The position numbers were made by a program, and so were the translations under genes. DNA of 64,000 nt from Delftia sp. PS-11. Lineage in GTDB: Bacteria; Pseudomonadota; Gammaproteobacteria; Burkholderiales; Burkholderiaceae_C. Position 1 is the first letter of the stretch. Each line of letters begins with the position of its first letter. Positions 55,021 to 63,402 of the stretch are shown in pieces. A model generated the notes under the pieces. It ran no database searches. It was not told the origin of the DNA and saw only the letters and a list, made by a program, of their open reading frames with translations. The stretch is from positions 43,297 to 107,296 of the forward strand of contig NZ_JACSYA010000018.1 of NCBI RefSeq assembly GCF_029870285.1. The letters run 5' to 3'.

Positions 55021-56154
55021 ATGGCACATATCCACGAACTCGGCACCCCCGCCGCACTCATTGACACGCAGCGCATGCAGCGCAACATCGAGCGCATGCA
55101 AAAGCGCATGCACTCGCTCGGCGTAGGTTTTCGCCCGCATGTCAAGACCACCAAATGCCTGCCCGTGGCCCGGGCCCAACTGGCTGCAGGGGCACAGGGC
55201 ATCACCGTATCCACGCTCAAGGAGGCCGAGCAATTCTTCGCTGCGGGCATGGACGACATCCTCTACGCGGTCGGCATGGTTGCCGGCAAGCTGGACCAGG
55301 CGCTCGCGCTGCGCCAGCGTGGCTGCGACCTGAAAATCATCACCGACAATGCAGCAGCCGCGCAGGAGATCGGCCGCTTCGGGCAACGGCATGGCATGGT
55401 GTTCGAGGTCTGGATCGAGATCGACACCGACAGCCACCGTTCGGGCATCCAGCCTGAAGAAGAAGCCCTGCTCGAAGTGGCACGCACGCTGCAGGACACC
55501 GGCATGCGCGTAGGCGGCGTCATCGCCCACGCAGGCTCCAGCTATGACCACGACAGCCATGCAGCCCTGCTGGCCATTGCACAGCAGGAGCGTGACGGCG
55601 CAGTGCGCGCGGCACAGAGGTTGCGCGAGGCTGGCTTTGCGTGCCCCGTCGTCAGCATCGGCTCTACACCGACCGCACTGACTGCACAGCAGCTGCAGGG
55701 GGTGACCGAGGTGCGCGCCGGGGTCTATGTGTTCTTCGACCTGGTGATGCACAACATCGGCGTGTGCTCCACGGACGACATTGCACTGAGCGTGCTCACC
55801 ACCGTCATCGGCCATCAGCAGGAAAAGGGGTGGGCCATCGTGGATGCCGGGTGGATGGCCATGAGCCGTGACCGTGGCACGCAAAAACAAAAGCATGACT
55901 TCGGCTTTGGCCAGGCATGCACAGAGGATGGGACGGTACTGCCAGGCTACATCCTCAGCGGCGCCAACCAGGAGCATGGCATCTTGTCGCGCATCGGCGA
56001 ACCAGACCACGGCATCGCGCAGCGCCTGCCTGTCGGCACGCGGCTGCGCATTTTGCCCAATCACGCCTGCGCCACCGGCGCACAGCATCCGCAGTACCAG
56101 GCCGTGCTGCCCGATGGCAGCACCGAGGCATGGCCCCGCTTCTACGGGTGGTGA
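55021..56154 (+). CDS. DSD1-family PLP enzyme, probable D-threo-3-hydroxyaspartate dehydratase
   Basis: A 377-residue fold-type III PLP enzyme of the D-threonine aldolase / D-serine dehydratase-like family. PLP-binding Lys42 lies in RPHVKTTKC and the metal pair His348/Cys350 in PNHACATG. From memory it closely resembles the D-threo-3-hydroxyaspartate dehydratase of Delftia sp. HT23 (ITVSTLKEAEQFFAAG, VVSIGSTPTALTA, VRAGVYVFFDLVM, ANQEHGIL). That enzyme converts D-threo-3-hydroxyaspartate to oxaloacetate and ammonia. A 3-hydroxyaspartate aldolase activity is the alternative within the same family. It leads a four-gene set with a threo-3-hydroxyaspartate-dehydratase-like enzyme and an iminosuccinate-reductase-like enzyme. 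Confidence 0.75.
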   Translation: MAHIHELGTPAALIDTQRMQRNIERMQKRMHSLGVGFRPHVKTTKCLPVARAQLAAGAQGITVSTLKEAEQFFAAGMDDILYAVGMVAGKLDQALALRQRGCDLKIITDNAAAAQEIGRFGQRHGMVFEVWIEIDTDSHRSGIQPEEEALLEVARTLQDTGMRVGGVIAHAGSSYDHDSHAALLAIAQQERDGAVRAAQRLREAGFACPVVSIGSTPTALTAQQLQGVTEVRAGVYVFFDLVMHNIGVCSTDDIALSVLTTVIGHQQEKGWAIVDAGWMAMSRDRGTQKQKHDFGFGQACTEDGTVLPGYILSGANQEHGILSRIGEPDHGIAQRLPVGTRLRILPNHACATGAQHPQYQAVLPDGSTEAWPRFYGW

Positions 56155-56160
56155 CAAGGT

Positions 56161-56189
56161 TTGACAATTTATCCAGTTTAAGACAAAAT
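56161..56189 (+). promoter_or_regulatory. Sigma70-like promoter directly before the YheO-type regulator
   Basis: TTGACA at 56161-56166 and CAAAAT at 56184-56189 are spaced by 17 bases. The expected transcription start (about 56196) is next to the ATG at 56198 and no ribosome site is seen. GACAA recurs at 56153, 56163, 56182 and 56200, roughly one or two helical turns apart, and could be half-sites for a regulator. Confidence 0.5.
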
Positions 56190-56197
56190 TTCCAATA

Positions 56198-56827
56198 ATG
56201 ACAAAACGCACACAGGAGCAGCAACAGCTGCTCGAACAAATCCAGCAGATCGCCGACGGCCTTGCCAAGACCTTCGCTCCCTTTTGCGAAGTGGTGGTAC
56301 ATGACCTGCTGGACCCGGCACATGCCGTGCTGGCGATCCACAACAACCTGTCCGGCCGCGAAGTCGGCCACCCGGCCACCGAACTCGGGTTGGCCCGCAT
56401 CATGGACCCCGGGTTCGCGCAGGTCATTGCCAACTATCCGAACCATTTTTCGGACGGCAGACAGGCCAAGAGCACCTCGATCGGCATCAAGGACTCCGAA
56501 GGCCGGTACATCGCCGCGCTGTGCATGAACATCGACCTGACGATGTTCCAGGGCTTTCAGGGCATGCTCAACCAGTTCGTTGCAATGCAGGCGGACACGC
56601 CCGCCCACGAGACGCTGGACCCGGCGGGCGCGGAGGCGATCCGTGCACGCATCGACCAGTTCGCTGCCAACCTGGCCACCACGCCCCGCGCACTCAAGGC
56701 GCAAGAGCGGCGCGCGCTGCTCAAGGAATTGAAGGCCGCCGGCCTGCTGGACCTGCGCCGAGCCATGGAGATCGTCGCTGCCCATCTGGGGGTTTCGCGC
56801 GCATCGGTGTACACCTATGCGAAGTGA
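56198..56827 (+). CDS. YheO/DauR-type PAS-HTH transcriptional regulator
   Basis: A 209-residue regulator with the YheO-like PAS domain (FAPFCEVVVHDLLDPAHAVL, HNNLSGREVGHPATELGL, SIGIKDSEGRYIAALCMNID) and a C-terminal DauR-like HTH (RRAMEIVAAHLGVSRASVYTY). DauR homologues repress D-arginine catabolism; this one sits within a D/L-3-hydroxyaspartate gene set and probably senses a related amino acid. It has its own promoter and overlaps the next gene by 11 bases. Confidence 0.85.
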   Translation: MTKRTQEQQQLLEQIQQIADGLAKTFAPFCEVVVHDLLDPAHAVLAIHNNLSGREVGHPATELGLARIMDPGFAQVIANYPNHFSDGRQAKSTSIGIKDSEGRYIAALCMNIDLTMFQGFQGMLNQFVAMQADTPAHETLDPAGAEAIRARIDQFAANLATTPRALKAQERRALLKELKAAGLLDLRRAMEIVAAHLGVSRASVYTYAK

Positions 56828-57788
56828 AGCGCAGCTCCTGCTGCTGGACAGGGATGCCGTGGATGCGCTGCTCACGCCGGACGAGGTCATGGCGGCAGTG
56901 CATGAGGCTTTCGTGCTGCACAGCCGGCGCGAAGGACGTGTCTTCCCGGTGATCCGGGAGCCACTGTCCGGCGGCGGCGTCTTTGGCATCAAGGCCGGCA
57001 GCGTGCAGCAGCAGGATCTGCTCGGCTTCAAGGCCGCAGGTTTCTGGCCTGGCAACCGACAGTCGGGCGGCGAGCCGCACCAGGCAACCATCTTGCTGCA
57101 CGATCCGGCCACAGGCCGGCCCCGCTGCGTGATCGATGGCAACGCAATTACCACGCTGCGCACGGGTGCTGCCGGCGCGCTCGGCCTGCAGGCACTGGCC
57201 CGGCCCGACAGCAGGCATCTGACCGTCTTTGGCACAGGCGTGCAGGCCCGTGCCCAGTTGCGCTTCGCACTGCGGGCCCTGCCCGGCCTGTGCCAGGTGC
57301 GCTACGTGTCGGCAAGCCGCCTGCCAGATGCGGCGTTCGAGTCACAGTTCGCCAATCTGTGCGAGCTTCAGTGCGCAACGGACGCCAACGCCGCCGTGGC
57401 TCAGGCTGATGTCGTCATCACGGCCACCCCTGGTCACGGACCTTTGTTTGACGCCGATGCCGTGCGCCCCGGCACACACCTCAACTGCGTGGGCGCGGAC
57501 ACGCGCGGCAAGCGCGAGCTGCCTGAGTGTGTGCTGCGCAAAGCGCGCCTCTTCGCTGATGACAGGCCGCAGGCGCTGCAGTTGGGCGAGCTGCAGTGGG
57601 CGCCCGAGACCTGCTGCATGGAGCTGGGCGAGCTGCTGGCCAGCAGCGCCCGCTTCACCCGCGCCGCTTCGGACATCACCGTCTTCGACATGACCGGACT
57701 GGCGCTGCAGGACCTGACCGTGGCGCAGCGCATCTTGCACAAGGCATCTGCCGCCGGTGCAGGCACCCGCGTTGCCTGGCCCTGGTGA
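56817..57788 (+). CDS. Ornithine cyclodeaminase-family reductase, BhcD-like
   Basis: A 323-residue NAD(P)-binding protein of the ornithine cyclodeaminase / mu-crystallin family: GGGVFGIKAGSVQQQDLLGFKAAGFWP, IDGNAITTLRTGAAGALG, the Rossmann motif VFGTGVQARAQLRF and NCVGADTRGKRELP. Some members (BhcD) reduce iminosuccinate to aspartate, the product of 3-hydroxyaspartate dehydratase before hydrolysis. Placement directly before such a dehydratase supports that role; true ornithine cyclodeaminase is less likely. Confidence 0.72.
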   Translation: MRSEAQLLLLDRDAVDALLTPDEVMAAVHEAFVLHSRREGRVFPVIREPLSGGGVFGIKAGSVQQQDLLGFKAAGFWPGNRQSGGEPHQATILLHDPATGRPRCVIDGNAITTLRTGAAGALGLQALARPDSRHLTVFGTGVQARAQLRFALRALPGLCQVRYVSASRLPDAAFESQFANLCELQCATDANAAVAQADVVITATPGHGPLFDADAVRPGTHLNCVGADTRGKRELPECVLRKARLFADDRPQALQLGELQWAPETCCMELGELLASSARFTRAASDITVFDMTGLALQDLTVAQRILHKASAAGAGTRVAWPW

Positions 57789-57809
57789 TCACCTCAAGAA
57801 AGACCCTCA

Positions 57810-58772
57810 ATGACCAATCTCCCGACTTTTGATGACGTTGTCAGCGCAGCACAACGCATCCAGGGCCATGCCCACAAGACACCGGTCGTGACCTCGCGCA
57901 CCGTTGACGAAGAACTGGGCGCCCGCGTCTTCTTCAAATGCGAGAATCTGCAGCGCATGGGCGCCTTCAAGTTCCGTGGCGCATTCAATGCCCTGTCGAA
58001 ATTCACGCCCGAGCAGCGCAAGGCCGGTGTTGTCGCGTTTTCTTCCGGCAACCATGCACAGGCCATCGCGCTCTCGGCAAGGCTGCTCGGCATCCCTGCC
58101 ACCATCGTCATGCCGCACGATGCGCCGGCCGCCAAAGTGGCCGCGACCAAGGGCTATGGCGGCAACGTGGTGATCTACGACCGCTACACGCAAGACCGCG
58201 AGCAAATCGGGCGCGCACTGGCCGAACAGCATGGCCTGACGCTGATCCCGCCCTACGACCATCCGGATGTTCTGGCAGGCCAAGGCACCGCAGCCAAGGA
58301 GCTGTTCGAGGAAGTCGGCCCGCTCGATGCGTTTTTTGTTCCCCTGGGCGGCGGCGGGCTGCTGTCAGGCTGCGCACTGGCAACGCGCGCACTGTCGCCA
58401 GACTGCATGCTGTACGGCGTAGAGCCGGAGGCGGGCAATGACGGCCAGCGCTCATTTCGCACAGGCAGCATCGTGCACATCGACACGCCCAAAACCATTG
58501 CCGATGGCGCGCAGACCCAGCATCTGGGTCAGGTGACATTTCCGATCATCTTGCGCGATGTCAACGACATCCTGACCGCATCGGATACCGAACTGGTCGA
58601 ATCCATGGCCTTCATGGCCAGCCGCATGAAGCTGATCGCAGAGCCCACAGGCTGCCTTGGCTTTGCCGCGGCCCGCCAGATAAAGGCCGAGCTGCGGGGC
58701 AAACGCATCGGCATCCTGGTCAGTGGCGGCAACGTCGACATGGCACGGTTCGCAAGCCTGCTCGGAATCTAG
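57810..58772 (+). CDS. Threo-3-hydroxyaspartate dehydratase / threonine dehydratase family
   Basis: A 320-residue fold-type II PLP dehydratase. PLP-Lys54 lies in MGAFKFRGA and the substrate loop in FSSGNHAQAIAL; GGGGLLSG binds the cofactor phosphate. Lack of a C-terminal ACT domain and the length match the serine racemase / threo-3-hydroxyaspartate dehydratase group. With the D-isomer enzyme and the BhcD-like reductase it would feed hydroxyaspartate carbon into oxaloacetate or aspartate. A generic threonine dehydratase is the alternative. Confidence 0.78.
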   Translation: MTNLPTFDDVVSAAQRIQGHAHKTPVVTSRTVDEELGARVFFKCENLQRMGAFKFRGAFNALSKFTPEQRKAGVVAFSSGNHAQAIALSARLLGIPATIVMPHDAPAAKVAATKGYGGNVVIYDRYTQDREQIGRALAEQHGLTLIPPYDHPDVLAGQGTAAKELFEEVGPLDAFFVPLGGGGLLSGCALATRALSPDCMLYGVEPEAGNDGQRSFRTGSIVHIDTPKTIADGAQTQHLGQVTFPIILRDVNDILTASDTELVESMAFMASRMKLIAEPTGCLGFAAARQIKAELRGKRIGILVSGGNVDMARFASLLGI

Positions 58773-58833
58773 GCGCCACATCCCGGACAATCAGGCCGGG
58801 CCTGGTAGCCATTTTTCTGACAAGGATCTCAAT

Positions 58834-59205
58834 GTGGACAAAAACCTGATCGACGTGGAAGGTGCGGCACAGGCGCTGAGGCAGTTTGCGCAAGAGCGGC
58901 AGTGGCAGCCATTTCACTCTCCCAAGAACCTGGCCATGGCTCTCTCGGGCGAGGTGGGCGAACTGACCGAGATCTTCCAGTGGATGACCGAGGCAGACTC
59001 GCACAACGCCGCCTCGCACCCTGCAACCGCCACCGCAGTGCGCGACGAGCTGGCAGATGTGGCAATGTATCTCATCCGCCTTGCGGATGTGCTGGGCGTT
59101 GACCTCAATGCCGCCATCGCCAGCAAGCTGGTTGCAAACGCTGAAAAATACCCTGTGCAGGCCTGCCGGGGCGTCAGTACCAAGTATGACCAGTTGGCAC
59201 GCTGA
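58834..59205 (+). CDS. MazG-like nucleotide pyrophosphohydrolase
   Basis: A 123-residue MazG-like protein with the metal motif EVGELTEIFQW (ExxxExxx) and DELADVAMYLIRLAD (ExxD). It matches the small RS21-C6/dCTPase-like type that hydrolyses non-canonical or excess dNTPs. The start is GTG 58834, with AAGGAT 6 bases upstream; no suitable ATG is in frame. Confidence 0.85.
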   Translation: MDKNLIDVEGAAQALRQFAQERQWQPFHSPKNLAMALSGEVGELTEIFQWMTEADSHNAASHPATATAVRDELADVAMYLIRLADVLGVDLNAAIASKLVANAEKYPVQACRGVSTKYDQLAR

Positions 59206-59300
59206 TGCCACGGTTTCATTGCCTGCAGCGGTGTCGTGCCTTGCAGCACTGACTGCGGCAGCAGATTGAGCCCACGGCGCCTGGCAGGCCGCCATGGGCA

Positions 59301-61232
59301 CTACAGCGCAGCCTCTGGCATCGCCGCCGGAATCATGGTCTGCGCTGTACCGGCGCCTGGCAGCTCCACCGGTGCACGCCCGGCCCCCAGAGGGCTTTGG
59401 CGCGTGTATACATGCAGAAACAGCCGGCCCGCAGCCAGATCGATACGGTCCCGGTATGGCAGCTGCATGCTGGCCCGGCCAGCGCTTTGCCCCTGCCGCA
59501 GCAGATGGCCGATGACGGGTCCTGGCCTGTCCGGGCTGCCCCGCTGCAGCGTCACCGCAATCAGATCGTTGGCGCTCAATGCCTGAAGAGATGCCTCGTA
59601 CTGCAAGGTACCCGTCGTGGCCTCGTAGGTGAAATCCACGCGCGCCCCCGTCTGGCCAGCGGGTGCCGTGGCCGTGCGGAATTTCAGCGGCTGCGGCGCA
59701 TCGCCAGCCACCAGCGGCGGCGTACTGAACGGCACGCGGCGCGGGCGGGACACCTGCTCCCAGGCATGAGCGAGCCGCAGCAGGCCGGCTTCCTGGTAGG
59801 GCTGCCCCATGAACTCCATGCCCACGGGCACGCCATCGTCGGTGAAGCCTGCCGGCACCGACAGCGCAGGCAGGCCGGAGTTCGCACTGAGCTGGCAGGT
59901 GAAGCCGGTCTGCACATCCCCGATGCGCACCGCCTTGCGCCGCAGGACAGGGTACGCCACGGCATCGAGCCGCTCGGTCAGCATCGTGGCGATCATGCGT
60001 GCCTTGAGTTCGCCCTGCTTGGCCAGCGCCGCCCTGTATGCTGGCGAATTGCGCTCCTTCGTGGCATTGCGCAGGCGCAGCACGGCCTCCAACTGCTCGT
60101 GGTCCAGCCCGCCATCAATGATCTCCTGCAGACTGCGGATGGGAGCGCCGGGCTGGCGCTGCAGGAAGTTCGCCAGGTCGAACTTGAATTCATGCGCAAT
60201 GACGCTTCCGTCACGCATCAGCTCATCCAGATCGGCCACCGAGATTTCGACCAGTTCGGCGCCCTGGGCTTTCATGGCGTCCAACGCCTTGCGCAGAATG
60301 CCGGCCACCTCCGCATCCTCCGGAGCATGGCCGAACAGGCTTGCCAGCACGCCAATGCGCTTGCCATGCAGCGACGCGCCCCTGATTGCCTGGGCATAGC
60401 TCGCAGGGATATGGAGGCGAGAGCCTGTGGTGACCGGGTCGTTGGGGTCCTCTCCCACGGTCGCATCGAGCAAAAGTGCCAGATCCATCACGGACCGCGC
60501 CAATGGCCCCGCTTCATCCTGGGTGGATGACAGCGGAATCACGCCTGCGCGGCTGGACAGGCCACGGGTGACCCGCAGCCCCACCAGATTCAGGTTCCCG
60601 GCCGGGATGCGGATGGAGCCGCAGGTATCGGAGCCCATGCCCGCCGCAGCAAAGCTCGCGGCCACTGCCACCGCCGTGCCGCCACTGGAGCCGCCAGGAA
60701 CCCGCGTCAGGTCATAAGGATTGCGCGTAATTCCCGTCAGTGATGAGATGGTGGTGATGCCTGCAGCCAATTCATGCAATGTCGTCTTTCCAAGGACGAC
60801 CGCTCCCGCGCGCCGAAGCCGCTCCACCTGATAGGCATCGCTTTGGGGCCGGAACGTTGCAAGAGCCAGCGTCCCGCCACTGGTGGGCATGTCCTTGGTC
60901 AGAAAGTTGTCCTTGATCACCACCGGAATGCCGTGCAATGGTCCCCGAGGCCCCCGGGTCCTGCGTTCATGGTCGAGTTGCTCGGCTTCCTGCAGCGCCC
61001 GGGGATTCAATACCACCATGGCATTGAGCGATGGACCGGACCGGTCATAAGCCCGTATGCGGGCGAGATACTGCCGGACGATCTCCCGGGAAGTCACGCG
61101 GCCATCGCTTTGGGCCTGCTGCAGATCGAGAATCGATTGCTCTGTGACGTCAAACAACGTGTCTTGCGCCAAAGAGCCGGTGGTGATTGCTGCAGCAGCC
61201 AGAGCAATTGCGACCCGAATGTGGAGATGCAT
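59301..61232 (-). CDS. Exported amidase-signature family hydrolase
   Basis: A 643-residue amidase-signature enzyme with a signal peptide (IRVAIALAAAAITTGSLAQ). The Ser-Ser-Lys triad region is visible: Lys in GIPVVIKDNF, VPGGSSGGTAVAVAASFAA, and GSDTCGSIRIPAGNL. About 130 C-terminal residues beyond the usual domain (from SRPRRVPFSTPP) form an extra beta-rich part. Substrate unknown; amino-acid or peptide amides are possible. It is convergent with the MazG-like gene. Confidence 0.85.
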   Translation of the reverse strand: MHLHIRVAIALAAAAITTGSLAQDTLFDVTEQSILDLQQAQSDGRVTSREIVRQYLARIRAYDRSGPSLNAMVVLNPRALQEAEQLDHERRTRGPRGPLHGIPVVIKDNFLTKDMPTSGGTLALATFRPQSDAYQVERLRRAGAVVLGKTTLHELAAGITTISSLTGITRNPYDLTRVPGGSSGGTAVAVAASFAAAGMGSDTCGSIRIPAGNLNLVGLRVTRGLSSRAGVIPLSSTQDEAGPLARSVMDLALLLDATVGEDPNDPVTTGSRLHIPASYAQAIRGASLHGKRIGVLASLFGHAPEDAEVAGILRKALDAMKAQGAELVEISVADLDELMRDGSVIAHEFKFDLANFLQRQPGAPIRSLQEIIDGGLDHEQLEAVLRLRNATKERNSPAYRAALAKQGELKARMIATMLTERLDAVAYPVLRRKAVRIGDVQTGFTCQLSANSGLPALSVPAGFTDDGVPVGMEFMGQPYQEAGLLRLAHAWEQVSRPRRVPFSTPPLVAGDAPQPLKFRTATAPAGQTGARVDFTYEATTGTLQYEASLQALSANDLIAVTLQRGSPDRPGPVIGHLLRQGQSAGRASMQLPYRDRIDLAAGRLFLHVYTRQSPLGAGRAPVELPGAGTAQTMIPAAMPEAAL

Positions 61233-61425
61233 GGAAATGGTGCTTTCGGAGCAGTGTGAATCTGTTCGATCGTCAATGAGCGCTATCTTCGCCCATGAAT
61301 GGGAGAAAGCGCCATAGGCCCCAGGCTTTTGCCAATAGACAGATCAATCCGCCGCGCCAAACCCATGGCTGACGGCATGACAGGCCAAAAGCTTTGCGCT
61401 GGCCACGCTGCCCGCGCCGGCCGAA

Positions 61426-62346
61426 TCACGCGCCCTGCGGCGGCACGGGCGTGGCTGCGGCCTGCGCCTGCAGCCACGCGCAGAACACATCGAGCCGGGC
61501 AGCAGCAGCGCCTGCACGCCGCCGCAGCACATAGTCGTAGCCCGAGGCCACAAAGCCCAGCGGCGCCACCAGGCGACCGGCCTGCACATCGTCCATCACC
61601 AGATGCCAGGGGGCCACGGCCACGCCCAGCCCGCGCACAGCGGCCTCCAGCGTGAAGTAGTAATGCTCGAACTCCTGCCGCACCTGTGCGTGCGCAGGCA
61701 GCGCAATACCGGCAGCGGCGGCCCACATGTCCCAGGCATTGCGCCGCGTACGGGTATGCAGGCGCAGCGGCAGCAGGGCCGGGCTGGCCAGATCGGCGGA
61801 CTGGCGCAGGACCGCCCGCTGCGCCAGCGCAGGGCTCAGCACCGGCCCCAGGTATTCCGGGAACAGGGGCTGCGTGGCGCGACTGCCCCGGGCCTGCGCG
61901 GACGCTTCGGCGCTGATGACCAGGTCGCAAGGCGTGGAAGCCGCATCGCTGCCTGCGTCGGAAGTGCGCAGACGCACCTCGATGCCCGGATGCCGGGCCT
62001 GAAAGTCGAACAGCCTGGGGATCAGCCACTTCACAGTGAAAGTGCTGAAGCAGGCCACATCCAGCGGGCCTTGTCCCTGATCGCCCACCTGGCGCACCGC
62101 ATCGGCAATCTGCGCGAACGCCGTACTCAGCACCGGCTGCAGCAGCTGCGCAGCAGCGGTCAGGGTCGGACGGGCCTTGCTGCCATCGAACAGCGGCACG
62201 CCCAGGTATTGCTCCAGCTGCCGGACCTGACGGCTGATGGCCCCGGGCGTCACCGACAGCTCATCAGCCGCCGACGTCATGCGCCCCAGCCGGGCAGCGG
62301 CTTCGAACGCACGCAGAGCGCCCAGGGGCGGCAGGCGATGGCTCAT
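61426..62346 (-). CDS. LysR-family regulator (GcvA-like)
   Basis: A 306-residue LysR regulator beginning SHRLPPLGALRAFEAAARLG with recognition region SVTPGAISRQVRQLEQYLG, the GcvA-type start. It lies 193 bases upstream of the amidase gene on the same strand and divergent from the tautomerase at 62510; either may be its target. Confidence 0.88.
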   Translation of the reverse strand: MSHRLPPLGALRAFEAAARLGRMTSAADELSVTPGAISRQVRQLEQYLGVPLFDGSKARPTLTAAAQLLQPVLSTAFAQIADAVRQVGDQGQGPLDVACFSTFTVKWLIPRLFDFQARHPGIEVRLRTSDAGSDAASTPCDLVISAEASAQARGSRATQPLFPEYLGPVLSPALAQRAVLRQSADLASPALLPLRLHTRTRRNAWDMWAAAAGIALPAHAQVRQEFEHYYFTLEAAVRGLGVAVAPWHLVMDDVQAGRLVAPLGFVASGYDYVLRRRAGAAAARLDVFCAWLQAQAAATPVPPQGA

Positions 62347-62509
62347 CTATTTGACTCCAATGCAAATATGCAGAGAAAAATCATCGCTTACCAGAAGCAG
62401 CACCCATCGCAATAATGACTTTTCACGCATGAATCAGTCCTTGAAGCACCCTGCCAACCCAGCGCGTCAAGGATATTTTTATTTGATTTTAAAGAACATA
62501 AGGAAAGCC

Positions 62510-62914
62510 ATGCCCTTTATCCGCACCAACGTTCCGCAAGACATGTCCGCCGCATCGCGCGCCCTGGTCGTGCAAGGCATCCACCAGGCGCTGGTCGACA
62601 GCATCGGCATGCCGCAGGACGAACTGTTCAACATGGTGGCCGGCTATGCGCCCGGTGAATTCGCCTGCAGCCCCAGCTTCAACGGCGTGGCCCGCTCGGA
62701 CCGCGTGGTGGTGGTCGAGATCACGCTCAGGCGCGGACGCAGCGATGCCATGAAGCGCGCCCTCTACGCAGCCATTGCGCACAACCTTCAGACCCTGGCC
62801 GGCGTGGCCCCGGCCGATGTATTCATCTTCATGCACGAGAACGACTACTCCGACTGGTCGGTCGGGCATGGCCGCTTCGCGATGAATCTGGTGCAGGACC
62901 AGACGGGGGGGTGA
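62510..62914 (+). CDS. Tautomerase-family protein
   Basis: A 134-residue tautomerase of the longer (Tautomerase_2) type. Pro2, the catalytic base after Met removal, is present in MPFIRTNVP. Further on are QALVDSIGMPQDELF, VVVEITLRRGRS and VAPADVFIFMHEND. AAGGAAAG lies just before ATG 62510. Natural substrate unknown. Confidence 0.82.
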   Translation: MPFIRTNVPQDMSAASRALVVQGIHQALVDSIGMPQDELFNMVAGYAPGEFACSPSFNGVARSDRVVVVEITLRRGRSDAMKRALYAAIAHNLQTLAGVAPADVFIFMHENDYSDWSVGHGRFAMNLVQDQTGG

Positions 62915-62945
62915 TGGTTTGCGATCCGCCCCAGCGCTTTATGCA

Positions 62946-63107
62946 CTATTCGTAGTGGTATCTGCAAGCCAGAACGACGAATTCATCATCAGTTGCGCGA
63001 TGCACCAACCGGTTGGCCTGATCGATGCGGCGTGACCAGTAGCCTGACAAGTTGCCCACCAGGGGCTCCGGCTGTACGCGCGTCGTGATGAACCCCCGCG
63101 CCCACAT
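62946..63107 (-). pseudogene. C-terminal fragment of a Txe/YoeB-family toxin
   Basis: A 53-codon frame from ATG 63107 to TAG at 62946. From residue 12 it reads [18 protein letters not shown] then [14 protein letters not shown] and ends [10 protein letters not shown], matching the C-terminal half of the YoeB mRNA interferase, including the catalytic Glu, Arg, His and Tyr region. About the first 43 residues of the family are missing and no YefM antitoxin gene is near. It is most likely a decayed toxin-antitoxin locus. The 295 bases between 63108 and 63402 hold no gene I can support. Confidence 0.7.
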
Positions 63108-63402
63108 GCTTTACTGCTTGCTAAGAAAGCCCACACTGGCACATCGGCCTGCTGCAGCAATCTCTGCGTATGCCAGGCAATATCTTGCTGTACACGAACG
63201 CCGCTTTCTGTCGCTGCGGTCCAGCGTGGGCAGGAGTCGCCCCTGCTCGCGCATGGAGCCCGCCTTGCCATCGGTTTCCAAGCCGTTGTCGACGGCCAGC
63301 CGCTCACGCAGCCAGTCAGACAAGCGGGCTCCGATGGCTGCTTCACACGCTGCGAGTCGTCAAAGCCCACGCCGCAAGACTATTGCGCTGTCCAAGCCGC
63401 CA

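Noticed and set aside
54004..58772. A complete beta-hydroxyaspartate cycle
   Set aside because: No BhcA aminotransferase and no IclR-type BhcR gene are present; only BhcB-like, BhcD-like and one DSD1-family enzyme are seen.
59397..60530. A 377-codon + strand frame opposite the amidase
   Set aside because: The amidase on the other strand has a signal peptide and the full signature motif; the + frame shows no family features.
63108..63402. A transposase or integrase remnant between the YoeB fragment and the HNH gene
   Set aside because: Several short - strand frames exist, but none shows a DDE, HTH or integrase motif and no inverted repeats or target duplications were found.
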